Of a stretch of 41,096 nt of DNA, positions 8,391 to 16,483 are shown piece after piece (within the stretch, counting starts at the first letter, position 1; each line of letters starts with the position of its first letter). The notes beneath the pieces were generated by a model that did no database searches, had not been told where the DNA came from, and saw nothing but the letters and a program-made list of their open reading frames with translations. This DNA comes from Maritimibacter sp. REDSEA-S28_B5 (lineage in GTDB: Bacteria; Pseudomonadota; Alphaproteobacteria; Rhodobacterales; Rhodobacteraceae). The DNA is taken from the NCBI GenBank assembly GCA_001626765.1, contig LUOO01000013.1:30047-71142 (forward strand), in the 5' to 3' direction. The translations under genes were made by a program, and so were the position numbers.

Positions 8391-8882
8391 TTAGCGAGAG
8401 GAATCCTCTCCCGCGATCAGGCCAAGCGGTGGAGCGCTCCCGCCCTTGACCGGCTTCGTCACGATGTAGGTGAAGTAGCGCGCGAGCCCGATCCGCGCGT
8501 CGAGCATCGCGTCGATCAGGCGTTGGTAGGCGTCGATGTCCGTGGTCACGACCTGGCAGAGGTAGTCGAACCCGCCGCCCAGCGCCCAGCAGTTGACCAC
8601 CTCGTCATAGCGCCCCACCGCATCCTCGAACACGCGAAAGGTCGCCGCCGTGTGATCCGCCAGCTCGCAGGCCACGAAAACGGTCACCGACGGCCCCAAC
8701 TTGCGCAGATCGAACCGCGCGCCGTAGCCCGCGATGATCCCGAGTTTCTCGAGCCGTTTCAGACGGTTCCAGCAGGGTGTGGGCGAGAGCCCGACCTGAT
8801 CGGCAAGGGCCGCCTTGGTGATCCGGCCGTCTCGGGCCAGCACCTTCAGTATCTCCAGATCGGTCTTGTCGAGCGCATGCAT
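8391..8882 (-). CDS. asnC: Lrp/AsnC family transcriptional regulator of ectoine catabolism (AsnC/DoeX type)
   Basis: A 163-residue regulator. The N-terminal winged helix-turn-helix reads LDKTDLEILKVLARDGRITK followed by ALADQVGLSPTPCWNRLKRL (about 5-43), the Lrp/AsnC signature. The C-terminal RAM/AsnC effector domain contains GGGFDYLCQVVTTDIDAYQ (102-120) and a final TYIVTKPVKG. The ATG at 8882 gives the usual family start (MHALDKTDLEIL); a longer reading frame upstream runs over the divergent gene and is not real. It is divergent from eutD across 99 bp and heads the asnC-ssd-atf unit. In related ectoine clusters this protein responds to pathway intermediates such as diaminobutyrate derivatives; that role is inferred here. 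Confidence 0.9.
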   Translation of the reverse strand: MHALDKTDLEILKVLARDGRITKAALADQVGLSPTPCWNRLKRLEKLGIIAGYGARFDLRKLGPSVTVFVACELADHTAATFRVFEDAVGRYDEVVNCWALGGGFDYLCQVVTTDIDAYQRLIDAMLDARIGLARYFTYIVTKPVKGGSAPPLGLIAGEDSSR

Positions 8883-8981
8883 GACGCCCGTTGTAGGGCG
8901 GCGCGGGCGCGTGGGAAACCCCATTGCAAGTCGGCACCATTCCCGCCACCGTGAGCGCGAAAGACCAGCGGGAGCGCAACA

Positions 8982-10166
8982 ATGCCCATCGAGAACGCCC
9001 ACTTCAGCCAAGCCGAGTTCGACCGCCGCATCGCGCTCACCCGTGCGTCCATGGCGGACAAGGGTATCGACGTGCTCTTCATCACGAACCCGTCCAACAT
9101 GAACTACCTCACGGGCTATGACGGCTGGTCCTTCTACGTCCATCAGGGCGTAATCCTGACGATGGACGGCCCCCCGATCTGGTGGGGCCGCCTGATGGAT
9201 GGGAACGGCGCCAAGCGGACGGTCTGGATGGAGGATGACAAGATCATCACCTATGCCGACCGCTACATTCAGGCCCCCGACATTCACCCGATGGAGGACC
9301 TCGCCTCGCATCTGCGCATCATGGGCTTCGGCGACCAGCGGGTCGGCGTCGAGATGGAGACGTATTTCTTTACCGCCCGCGCCTTTGCCGTGCTGGCCGA
9401 AGGGCTGCCCAACGCGACGATCGTTGACGCCACAACGTTGGTGAACTGGGTGCGCCTCATCAAGTCGAACGAAGAGCTGAAATTCATGCGCCGGGCGGCA
9501 CGGATCTCTGAACTCGTGATCGGGCGGGCCATCGAGTTGGCCGAACCGGGGATGAAGAAACACGACCTCGTGGGCGAGCTCTACAAGACCTCGGTGCAGG
9601 GCGAAGAGGATTCGTGGGGCGACTATCCGGCCATCGTCCCCATGCTTCCCTCCGGCATCGACGCCACCGCGCCGCATCTCACGTGGAACGGCGAGGCGCT
9701 GAAGAAGAATGAGGCCACCTTCATCGAACAATCGGGCTGCTACCGCCGCTACCACGCGCCGCTCTGTCGCTCGATCTACTTCGGCAAGCCGCCCAAGGAC
9801 ATGGTCGACGCCGCCGAGGCGCTGACCGCCGGCCTCAACGCGGGGATCGAGGTCGCCCGCGCCGGCAACCGCGCCTGCGACATCGCGCGCGCCTTGGACG
9901 TGGAACTGGCCAAGGTCGGCATCGAGCGCCCGAATCGCTGCGGCTATGCCGTGGGCCTGTCCTATCCGCCCGACTGGGGCGAACATACCGTGAGCCTGCG
10001 CGCCTTCGACGAGACCGTCCTCGAACCCGGCATGACCTTTCACTTCATGCCCGGCCTCTGGATGGACACATGGGGGATCGAGACCACCGAAACCATTCTC
10101 ATCCGCGAGGATGGCCCGGCGGAAACCCTGTGCAACGTCGAGCGCAAGCTTTTCGTGAAGACCTGA
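8982..10166 (+). CDS. eutD: Ectoine hydrolase (EutD/DoeA), M24/creatinase-like fold
   Basis: A 394-residue pita-bread-fold protein (creatinase N domain about 15-150, M24-like domain about 160-390). NPSNMNYLTGYDGWSFYVHQ (36-55) is a block I recognise from ectoine hydrolases. The usual M24 metal ligands are not kept: the segments aligning with the two aspartates read FIEQSGCYRRYHAPLCRS, and the ligand regions HxxGxxxHE and TxEP read GYAVGLSYPP and FHFMPG. As I recall, the Ruegeria enzyme uses a glutamate as a covalent nucleophile; Glu249 in FIEQSG is the natural counterpart. The enzyme opens ectoine to N-acetyl-diaminobutyrate. A GGGAG ribosome site precedes the ATG. It is transcribed away from asnC-ssd-atf. 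The partner deacetylase eutE is not adjacent. Confidence 0.87.
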   Translation: MPIENAHFSQAEFDRRIALTRASMADKGIDVLFITNPSNMNYLTGYDGWSFYVHQGVILTMDGPPIWWGRLMDGNGAKRTVWMEDDKIITYADRYIQAPDIHPMEDLASHLRIMGFGDQRVGVEMETYFFTARAFAVLAEGLPNATIVDATTLVNWVRLIKSNEELKFMRRAARISELVIGRAIELAEPGMKKHDLVGELYKTSVQGEEDSWGDYPAIVPMLPSGIDATAPHLTWNGEALKKNEATFIEQSGCYRRYHAPLCRSIYFGKPPKDMVDAAEALTAGLNAGIEVARAGNRACDIARALDVELAKVGIERPNRCGYAVGLSYPPDWGEHTVSLRAFDETVLEPGMTFHFMPGLWMDTWGIETTETILIREDGPAETLCNVERKLFVKT

Positions 10167-10282
10167 TCGCGGATGCCCTGCGCCGTTCCGTGAAGGCCCG
10201 AGGGACTACCCCCCAGGTCACCCCGGCTTGCACCTTTCGCAATCTGCTGAAATTTTGCGCACATCTGGCAAGGAGGCGGGAT

Positions 10283-11437
10283 GTGCAAATACTGAAGGCG
10301 CTTGGCCCCACGGTCGCGCGTGTCTCGACGACCGAGGCCCTTCGTGCCGGTGTCGGCGCTTTGGTCGGTCTGGGGTTGACCGGGCTCTTCCTGCTGTCTC
10401 CGCATCTCGACGCGGGAGGGGGGCTGTTTCTCATCGCGCCCTTCGGTGCAACTTCGGTCCTGCTTTTCGCCGTCCCGAACAGTCCGCTCGCGCAGCCGTG
10501 GTCCGCCATCGTCGGCAATACACTCGCCGCCGTCATCGGCATCGCCGCCTGCCTGACCGTGCCGGACCCCGTGCTCAGGATCGCGCTCGCCGTCGGGCTC
10601 GCGATCACAGCCACCATCCTGTGTCGCGCCGTCCATCCTCCCGCCGGGGCCGTCGCCATGACAGCGGCGATGTCGCCCGAAATCGCCCGGGAACTCGGCT
10701 TTTGGTTCGCGCTCGCGCCGGTCGCCATCGGAACCACCGCGCTCGTCGTGCTCGCGGCCCTTTATGCCCGGATCACGGGACGCCGTTACCCGTTTCGCCA
10801 GTTCGACGACCCGAGCAAGCATCGCACGGACGATCGAAACCCGACCGAACGCCTTGGCCTGTCGGAAAACGAACTCACGGCTATCCTCGACCGCTACAGC
10901 CAGTCGTTCAACCTCGGTGTCGAAGACCTTGCCCGGATGATCGGTGCGGCCGAGCTGCAGGCCGCCGCCCAGTCCTCCGGCCCCTTGACGGCACAGGACA
11001 TCATGTCCCGCGGCCTCGTCACGGTGGGGCCCGACACGCCGCTTGGGGCGGTCGCGGACCTCTTTCGGCAGCACAGGTTCACGTCGCTGCCCGTCGTAAC
11101 GCCGGACATGGTCTTTCTGGGGGTCATCTTCCAGATGCATCTGATCAGCCAGGCGCGTGACGACGCCCTGCGTCTCAAGCGAGGCTACAGGCCGGCGCTT
11201 CGGCGTTTGCTGGATCGGGACCGGGAGAAGCCCATACGGGCCGGCGACATCATGAGCGTCGCAGGCCCGCGCGCGACCACCGATACACCAATCGGCGCGC
11301 TTCTTCCCATGATGGCGGATGGCGACGTGGACGCCGTACCGGTCCTCGCCTACGGCAAGATCGTCGGGATCGTGACCCGGACCGACCTCATCGCCGCGCT
11401 CGCCCGTCTCGCGGCACGCAGCGGCGGGTGTCAGTAG
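10283..11437 (+). CDS. HPP-family membrane protein with two C-terminal CBS domains
   Basis: A 384-residue protein started from the GTG at 10283, chosen because AGGAGG lies 6 bases before it; the nearby ATG two bases earlier is out of frame and stops at once. Residues about 20-170 hold four hydrophobic segments of the HPP family (LIAPFGATSVLLFAVPNSPL, AQPWSAIVGNTLAAVIGIA, HPPAGAVAMTAAM with the name-giving HPP). Two CBS domains follow at about 237-290 (QDIMSRGLVTVGPDTPL) and 321-375 (GDIMSVAGPRATTDTPIG, GIVTRTDL). CBS pairs usually bind adenine nucleotides, so the membrane part may be nucleotide-gated; the transported substrate is unknown. It lies alone between eutD and the peptide-transporter operon, 116 bp after eutD. 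Confidence 0.85.
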   Translation: MQILKALGPTVARVSTTEALRAGVGALVGLGLTGLFLLSPHLDAGGGLFLIAPFGATSVLLFAVPNSPLAQPWSAIVGNTLAAVIGIAACLTVPDPVLRIALAVGLAITATILCRAVHPPAGAVAMTAAMSPEIARELGFWFALAPVAIGTTALVVLAALYARITGRRYPFRQFDDPSKHRTDDRNPTERLGLSENELTAILDRYSQSFNLGVEDLARMIGAAELQAAAQSSGPLTAQDIMSRGLVTVGPDTPLGAVADLFRQHRFTSLPVVTPDMVFLGVIFQMHLISQARDDALRLKRGYRPALRRLLDRDREKPIRAGDIMSVAGPRATTDTPIGALLPMMADGDVDAVPVLAYGKIVGIVTRTDLIAALARLAARSGGCQ

Positions 11438-11897
11438 ACGAGCGGGCGTCGGTCCCTGGTGCGCGGCCCCTGCGACAGCCGGACCTGCCCGGTCACTTTG
11501 AGTTTCTGGCCCGATAGTCCGCTCCCTTTTTGGCCGCTTTCCAGCACCTCAGGGCTGGTCCTTCCCGAGACGGGACAGGTTCCCATAGGCACCAACCAGT
11601 CGGAAGGCGACCGCGCCCGGCACGTGGAGCCGACCCGATTCCCCCAATTGAACCAGTCCGTTACCTCTTGAAAGACCGGGTTTGACCGTCCGATCAAAGT
11701 TTCCGCTGCGAAAGGGTTGCAATGCACCCGCTTCCCGTCCAAGAATTTGATCATAAGGGGCACAAGACCCCGAACGACAGGGAACGCATCAACGGCGCGC
11801 CGACAGGCGGGCGGGCTTTTCGCATGTGGAAAGCCGCTGGGCCGATGCCGACCCCTTGAAAGACCCGAACACCCAGAGACCCAACAGGGAGAACCAA
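11438..11897. other. Intergenic stretch upstream of the peptide transporter operon
   Basis: These 460 bp carry no convincing gene. Short open frames exist on both strands but lack ribosome sites and recognisable content. The 3' half is less GC-rich than the neighbouring genes (for example around 11640-11760) and must hold the promoter of the peptide-transporter operon, but I could not fix a -35/-10 pair with confidence. Confidence 0.5.
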
Positions 11898-13472
11898 ATG
11901 TCTCTTATCAAAACGCTGAAAGCCGCGGGGCTCATGGCGCTTCTCGCAGGCACCGCCTCGGCGCAGTCGACGCTCGTATACTGTTCCGAAGGCTCGCCCG
12001 AAGGCTTCGACCCGGCGCTCTATACCTCCGGCACCACCTTTGATGCCTCGTCCCACCCGGTCTACAACCGCCTCGTGGAATTCGAGACTGGCACGACCAA
12101 CGTCATTCCGGGTCTGGCCGAAAGCTGGGAGACCTCGGAAGACGGGATGGAGGTCACCTTTACGCTGCGTCCGGGCGTGAAATTCCACACCACCGACTAC
12201 TTCACCCCCACCCGCGACTTCAACGCCGACGACGTGATCTACAGCTTCGAGCGCCAGATGGTCGAAGGCACCGGCCCTTGGGAGTATTTCGAAGGCATGT
12301 CGATGCCCGATCTCATCTCGTCCATCGAGAAGGTCGACGACATGACGGTGAAATTCGTCCTGACCCGCCCGGAAGCTCCCTTCATCGCCAACCTCGCGAT
12401 GGACTTCGCCTCAATCCAGTCCGCCGAATACGCCGCCGCCATGGACGAGGCCGGCACGCCCGAGATGCTGAACCAGCAGCCCATCGGCACCGGACCCTTC
12501 ACCTTCGTCGCCTACCAGAAGGACGCGGTGATCCGTTACGCCAAGAACCCCGACTACTGGGCCGAAGGTCTGCCCAAGGTCGACAACCTCGTCTTCGCGA
12601 TCACGCCCGATGCCTCGGTCCGCTACCAGAAGCTCACCGCCGGCGAATGTCACGTGATGCCCTATCCGAACCCCGCCGACGTGCAGGCGATGAAGGATGA
12701 CGAGAACATCAACGTGATGGAACAGGAAGGCCTCAACGTCGGCTACCTCGCCTACAACACGCAGCAGGCGCCCTTCGACAACCCGATGGTGCGCAAGGCG
12801 CTCAACATGGCGATCGACAAGCAGGCGATCATCGACGTGGTGTTCCAAGGTTCGGGCCAGGCCGCCAAGAACCCGATCCCGCCGACCATGTGGTCCTACA
12901 ACGACGCCGTCGAGGATGACGCCTACGATCCGGAAGCCGCCAAGGCGATGCTGGAAGAGGCTGGCGTCACCGACCTGTCGATGAAGATCTGGGCGATGCC
13001 CGTTCAGCGACCCTACAACCCCAACGCCCGCCGCATGGCCGAGCTTCTGCAAGAAGACTTCGCCCAAGTGGGTGTCGAGGTCGAGATCGTGTCCTACGAA
13101 TGGGGCGAATACCTCGAACGCTCGTCCGCCGTGGACCGCGACGGTGCCGTGCTTCTGGGCTGGACCGGCGACAACGGCGACCCGGACAACTTCCTCGCCG
13201 TCCTTCTGGGCTGTGACGGTGTCGGCGGGTCGAACCGCGCCCAGTGGTGCCACGAGCCTTTCCAGGACGTGATCGAACGGGCCAAGGTTCTGCCGACGCA
13301 GGAAGAGCGCGCGCCGCTCTACGAAGAGGCTCAGGTCATCTTCAAGGAACAGGCGCCCTGGGCAACCATCGCCCATTCGGTCGTCTTCATGCCGATGCGC
13401 CCCGAGGTCGAAGGCTACAAGGTGCATCCGCTGGGTGGCCACATCTTCACCGACGTGTCCATCGCGGAATAA
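11898..13472 (+). CDS. Periplasmic dipeptide/oligopeptide-binding protein of an ABC importer (DppA type, SBP family 5)
   Basis: A 524-residue extracytoplasmic binding protein. The first 22 residues (MSLIKTLKAAGLMALLAGTA, then SA) are a Sec signal peptide, with cleavage expected before QSTLVYC. The mature start LVYCSEGSPEGFDP and LYTSGTTFDASSHPVYNRL, together with LAESWETSEDGMEVTFTLRP and GTGPFTFVAYQKD, mark the family-5 peptide/nickel-binding fold, DppA-like. The ATG at 11898 has an AGGGAG ribosome site; an upstream in-frame ATG would put 24 residues before the signal peptide. A strong hairpin follows the stop, and the rest of the importer is downstream. The neighbouring M24 peptidase suggests peptide substrates, perhaps proline-containing ones. 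True ligand unknown. Confidence 0.92.
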   Translation: MSLIKTLKAAGLMALLAGTASAQSTLVYCSEGSPEGFDPALYTSGTTFDASSHPVYNRLVEFETGTTNVIPGLAESWETSEDGMEVTFTLRPGVKFHTTDYFTPTRDFNADDVIYSFERQMVEGTGPWEYFEGMSMPDLISSIEKVDDMTVKFVLTRPEAPFIANLAMDFASIQSAEYAAAMDEAGTPEMLNQQPIGTGPFTFVAYQKDAVIRYAKNPDYWAEGLPKVDNLVFAITPDASVRYQKLTAGECHVMPYPNPADVQAMKDDENINVMEQEGLNVGYLAYNTQQAPFDNPMVRKALNMAIDKQAIIDVVFQGSGQAAKNPIPPTMWSYNDAVEDDAYDPEAAKAMLEEAGVTDLSMKIWAMPVQRPYNPNARRMAELLQEDFAQVGVEVEIVSYEWGEYLERSSAVDRDGAVLLGWTGDNGDPDNFLAVLLGCDGVGGSNRAQWCHEPFQDVIERAKVLPTQEERAPLYEEAQVIFKEQAPWATIAHSVVFMPMRPEVEGYKVHPLGGHIFTDVSIAE

Positions 13473-13483
13473 ACCAAACGGTT

Positions 13484-13506
13484 GGGGCCGCGTCCATCGC
13501 GGCCCC
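13484..13506 (+). terminator. Attenuator-like hairpin after the binding-protein gene
   Basis: Perfect 9-bp stem GGGGCCGCG (13484-13492) / CGCGGCCCC (13498-13506) with a 5-base loop, followed by a pyrimidine-rich CCTCCCTCTCTTCC. It lies 11 bp after the binding-protein stop and inside the operon. Such hairpins commonly lower expression of the downstream permease and ATPase genes relative to the abundant binding protein. Confidence 0.65.
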
Positions 13507-13541
13507 CTCCCTCTCTTCCGGCTCTGCCCGAAAGGCCCATC

Positions 13542-14630
13542 ATGGACCGTTTTGCCGAGTACCGCGCCGCCGCCAAGGCGCTTGGCACTGACGCGATCGC
13601 CCTCGTCCCCGGCGCGAATTTCGTGCGGCTGATGGGACAGGATTTCTCCACCTCCGAACGCCCCACCCTGATCGTCGTGCCCGTCACCGGCGCACCCGCC
13701 GCGATCATGCCGAACCTCGAGCTGGACAGCTTCACCGCGCTCGATTTCTCGGGTGCCGTTTTCGACTGGCGCGATCAGGACGGCTACGACGCCGCCTTCG
13801 CCGCGCTGGCCGCGCATCTGCCCCTGACCTCCCTCGCGGTCGAAGGTCAGACGATGCGCGTCTTCGTCCACCACGCGCTCGCCAAGGCCTATCACGGCCT
13901 CAGGATCATCGACGGCGAACGCGCCATTTCCGGCTTGCGACTCACCAAGACGTACGACGACATCGCGGCCCTGACCCGCGCCATCCGGATTTCCGAAGCC
14001 GCATTGGGCGAGGTCCTCGACACCGTCCGCGTGGGCATGACCGAGCGCGAGATCGAAGCCCGGCTCATCGCCGCGCAGTTTGCGCATGGCGCCGACGGCA
14101 TGGCTTTCTCGCCCATCGTGGCCGCCAGCACCAACTCCGCCCTGCCCCATGCCCATGCCCGCGACTATGCGCTTGAGGCGGGCGATACGCTCCTCATCGA
14201 CTTCGGCGCGCGCTGGGGCGGGTTCTGCGCCGACATCACGCGCACCGTCTTTGTCGGCCACGCCACCGACCATCAGGCCGCCGTCTACCAGACCGTCTAC
14301 GACGCGCTCGAGGCGGGCCTTGCCGTCACCCGCGCGGGCGTCACGGCGCATGAGATCGACGACGCCGTGCAGAGTGTGCTCGAATCGTCGCCTTGGCCCG
14401 ACCGGATGCTGACCAAGACCGGCCACGGTCTGGGACGGCAAGTGCACGAAGAACCCTACGTCATGCGGGGAAATCACCAGATTCTGCCCGCCGGAACGGT
14501 TTACACCAACGAACCCGGCCTCTACGACACCGCCGAATTCGGCGTCCGCATCGAGGACGACGTGCTGGTGACCGAGGACGGCTACCGGCTTCTCACGACC
14601 TTCCCCAAAACCCTGACCGTGGTGGGCTGA
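13542..14630 (+). CDS. M24-family metallopeptidase (Xaa-Pro aminopeptidase/dipeptidase type)
   Basis: A 362-residue pita-bread metallopeptidase. All five dinuclear metal ligands are in place: Asp220 (LLIDFGA), Asp231 (CADITRT), His295 (TGHGLG), Glu324 (TNEPGL) and Glu338 (VRIEDD). This contrasts with the metal-less eutD product in the same window. The N-terminal creatinase-like domain spans about 1-130. The ATG at 13542 was chosen because GAAAGG precedes it and the longer in-frame reading runs back through the upstream hairpin. It is encoded inside the peptide-importer operon, and its stop overlaps the next start (TGATG), so it probably trims imported peptides in the cytoplasm. No signal peptide is seen. 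Confidence 0.9.
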   Translation: MDRFAEYRAAAKALGTDAIALVPGANFVRLMGQDFSTSERPTLIVVPVTGAPAAIMPNLELDSFTALDFSGAVFDWRDQDGYDAAFAALAAHLPLTSLAVEGQTMRVFVHHALAKAYHGLRIIDGERAISGLRLTKTYDDIAALTRAIRISEAALGEVLDTVRVGMTEREIEARLIAAQFAHGADGMAFSPIVAASTNSALPHAHARDYALEAGDTLLIDFGARWGGFCADITRTVFVGHATDHQAAVYQTVYDALEAGLAVTRAGVTAHEIDDAVQSVLESSPWPDRMLTKTGHGLGRQVHEEPYVMRGNHQILPAGTVYTNEPGLYDTAEFGVRIEDDVLVTEDGYRLLTTFPKTLTVVG

Positions 14631-15444
14631 TGCTACGATATATTCTGTCGCGCCTGTTGACCTTCGTCCCGACCTTCATCGGGGTGACGCTCATTTCCTT
14701 CGCCTTCATCCGCGTGCTGCCCGGCGATCCGATCATCGTCATGGCGGGCGAGCGCGGGATGACCGAGGAGCGCTACCAGCAACTTTCCGAGCAGTTCGGC
14801 TTCGACCAGCCGCTCTACATCCAGTTCTGGGATTTCTTCACCGGCGTGCTGCAGGGCGACCTCGGCGAAAGCTACGTGACCAAGCGCCCGGTCTGGGACG
14901 AGTTCTTCGCGCTTTTCCCGGCCACGATGGAGCTTTCGCTCGTGGCGATCCTCCTCGCCATCCTTCTGGGCATCCCGGCGGGGGTCATCGCGGCCGTGAA
15001 CCGGGGCAAGTTCTTCGACCGCGCGCTCATGTCCTCGGCCCTCGTGGGCTATTCGATGCCGATCTTCTGGTGGGGCCTGCTGCTGATCATCCTGTTCTCC
15101 GGCGGACTGGCCTATATGTGCTGGGCGAGGATTACATCCGTACCGCCAAGGCCAAGGGCCTCGCCCCCATCCGCGTGAACGGCGTTCATGCCCTGCGCAA
15201 TGCGATGATCCCGGTCATCACCGTGATCGGCCTCTCGGTCGGCACGCTGCTCGCCGGTGCGATCCTTACCGAGACGATCTTTTCTTGGCCCGGCATCGGC
15301 AAGTGGATGGTCGACAGCATCTTCCGCCGCGACTACCCGGTGGTGCAAGGCGGCCTGCTCCTCGTCGCGCTGATCGTGATGATCGTGAACCTGATCGTGG
15401 ACCTGCTCTACGGTCTCATCAATCCCAAGATCAGGAAACGCTGA
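14630..15444 (+). pseudogene. ABC peptide permease (DppB type) broken by an internal deletion with frameshift
   Basis: The first frame starts at the ATG at 14630 and encodes a normal DppB N-terminus: TM1 MLRYILSRLLTFVPTFIGV, LPGDPI, and further membrane segments up to MPIFWWGLLLIILFSGGL near residue 159. After about 15108 the frame turns to unrelated sequence and stops at 15178. The correct C-terminus resumes in another frame from about 15118 (VLGEDYIRTAKAKG, the EAA-loop region), then ETIFSWPGIGKWMVDSIF to the stop at 15444. Together the pieces give about 267 residues against the usual 330-340, so roughly 65-70 residues between TM segments are missing and the frame is shifted. All other genes of the operon look intact. 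Either the importer is recently disabled or this is a sequencing/assembly error. Confidence 0.85.
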
Positions 15445-15445
15445 C

Positions 15446-16357
15446 ATGGCTGACGTAAGCTCTTCCGGGAACACCACCCCGAACACGCCTGTCCGCCCCG
15501 GACGGCTCAAGGAATTTTGGCGCTACTTCCGGGAAAACCGCGGCGCGGTGATCGGGATGTATGTCTTCGTTTTCTTCCTCTTCGTGGCGATCTTCGCCCC
15601 CCTCATCGCGCCCTTCGACCCGACCGCGCAGAACCGGGGCGCGACTCTGGTTCCCCCCTTCTGGCAGGACGGCGGATCGTTGTCCTACATCCTGGGCACC
15701 GACCCCCTCGGGCGCGACATCCTCTCGCGCCTCATCCACGGCGCGCGCTATTCGTTCTTCGTGGGCGCGATGGTCGTGGTGATCGCGGCCTCCGTCGGCA
15801 TCCTCCTGGGCCTCGTCGCGGGCTTCGCTCCGAGATGGCTCGACACGATCATCATGCGGGTGATGGACATCATCCTGTCGATCCCCTCGCTCCTTCTGGC
15901 CCTCGTCCTTGTCGCGATCCTCGGCCCCTCGCTCATCAACGCGATGATCGCCATCGCGGTCGTGCTGCAACCCCACTACGTTCGCCTCACCCGCGCCGCC
16001 GTGATGACGGAACTCTCGAAGGACTACGTGGTCTCGGCCCGCGTTGCAGGCGCGAAACTCCCGCGCCTCATGTTCGTGACCGTGCTGCCCAACTGCCTCG
16101 CCCCCATCATCGTCCAAGCCGCCCTGAGCTTCTCGAACGCGATCCTCGACGTGGCGGCACTCGGCTTTCTCGGCATGGGTGCCCAGCCCCCGACGCCGGA
16201 ATGGGGCACAATGCTGGCCGAAGCGCGCGAGTTCATCCTGCGCGCGTGGTGGGTCGTGACCTTCCCCGGCCTCGCCATCCTCATCACCGTGCTGTCCATC
16301 AACCTGATGGGCGACGGGCTGCGCGACGCACTCGACCCGAAACTGAAACGGAGCTGA
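15446..16357 (+). CDS. ABC transporter permease, dipeptide type (DppC)
   Basis: A 303-residue inner-membrane permease with six predicted membrane segments; the first is GMYVFVFFLFVAIFAPLIAP, after a short cytoplasmic lead. The family block GTDPLGRDILSRLIHGARYS (about 88-107) and the EAA-loop (DYVVSARVAGAKLPRLMFV, then TVLPN) that docks onto the ATPases are intact, as is the C-terminal GFLGMGAQPPTPEWGTML and MGDGLRDALDPKLK. It starts one base after the stop of the broken dppB-type gene. It would form a heterodimeric channel with that protein, so it may have no partner if the dppB deletion is real. Confidence 0.93.
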   Translation: MADVSSSGNTTPNTPVRPGRLKEFWRYFRENRGAVIGMYVFVFFLFVAIFAPLIAPFDPTAQNRGATLVPPFWQDGGSLSYILGTDPLGRDILSRLIHGARYSFFVGAMVVVIAASVGILLGLVAGFAPRWLDTIIMRVMDIILSIPSLLLALVLVAILGPSLINAMIAIAVVLQPHYVRLTRAAVMTELSKDYVVSARVAGAKLPRLMFVTVLPNCLAPIIVQAALSFSNAILDVAALGFLGMGAQPPTPEWGTMLAEAREFILRAWWVVTFPGLAILITVLSINLMGDGLRDALDPKLKRS

Positions 16358-16375
16358 GACGATGAACCGCACTCC

Positions 16376-16427
16376 CTTTCATCTTTCCCCAAATATGCTG
16401 CGGGGTCCGGGGGGCAAAGCCCCCCGG
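16376..16427 (-). repeat. Palindromic dispersed repeat, copy 2 (REP-like), inside the operon
   Basis: On the minus strand it reads as a perfect 9-bp hairpin CCGGGGGGC-TTT-GCCCCCCGG (16407-16427), then ACCCCGCAGCATATTTGGGG and AAAGATGAAAG (down to 16376). It has the same plan as copy 1 at 1590-1640: GC hairpin, ATATTT, purine-rich tail. It fills most of the gap between the second permease and the first ATPase gene of the importer. Confidence 0.65.
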
Positions 16428-16432
16428 CGGAT

Positions 16433-16454
16433 CGCCCCGGCGCCAGCCGGGGCG
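16433..16454. repeat. Second perfect hairpin in the permease-ATPase gap
   Basis: CGCCCCGGC (16433-16441) and GCCGGGGCG (16446-16454) form a perfect 9-bp stem with loop GCCA, 5 bp after the REP-like repeat. Two strong hairpins in tandem inside an operon suggest differential expression or mRNA processing between the permease and ATPase genes. Confidence 0.6.
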
Positions 16455-16483
16455 AAACCCTCGCTTACAAACGGAGGCCCCCT

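Noticed and set aside
11826-11897. An earlier in-frame start for the peptide-binding protein
   Set aside because: It would place 24 non-hydrophobic residues before a clean Sec signal peptide, and the ATG at 11898 has the better ribosome site.
14630-15444. Programmed ribosomal frameshift in the dppB-type gene
   Set aside because: No slippery site was seen and about 65-70 residues are absent, so a frameshift alone cannot give a complete permease.
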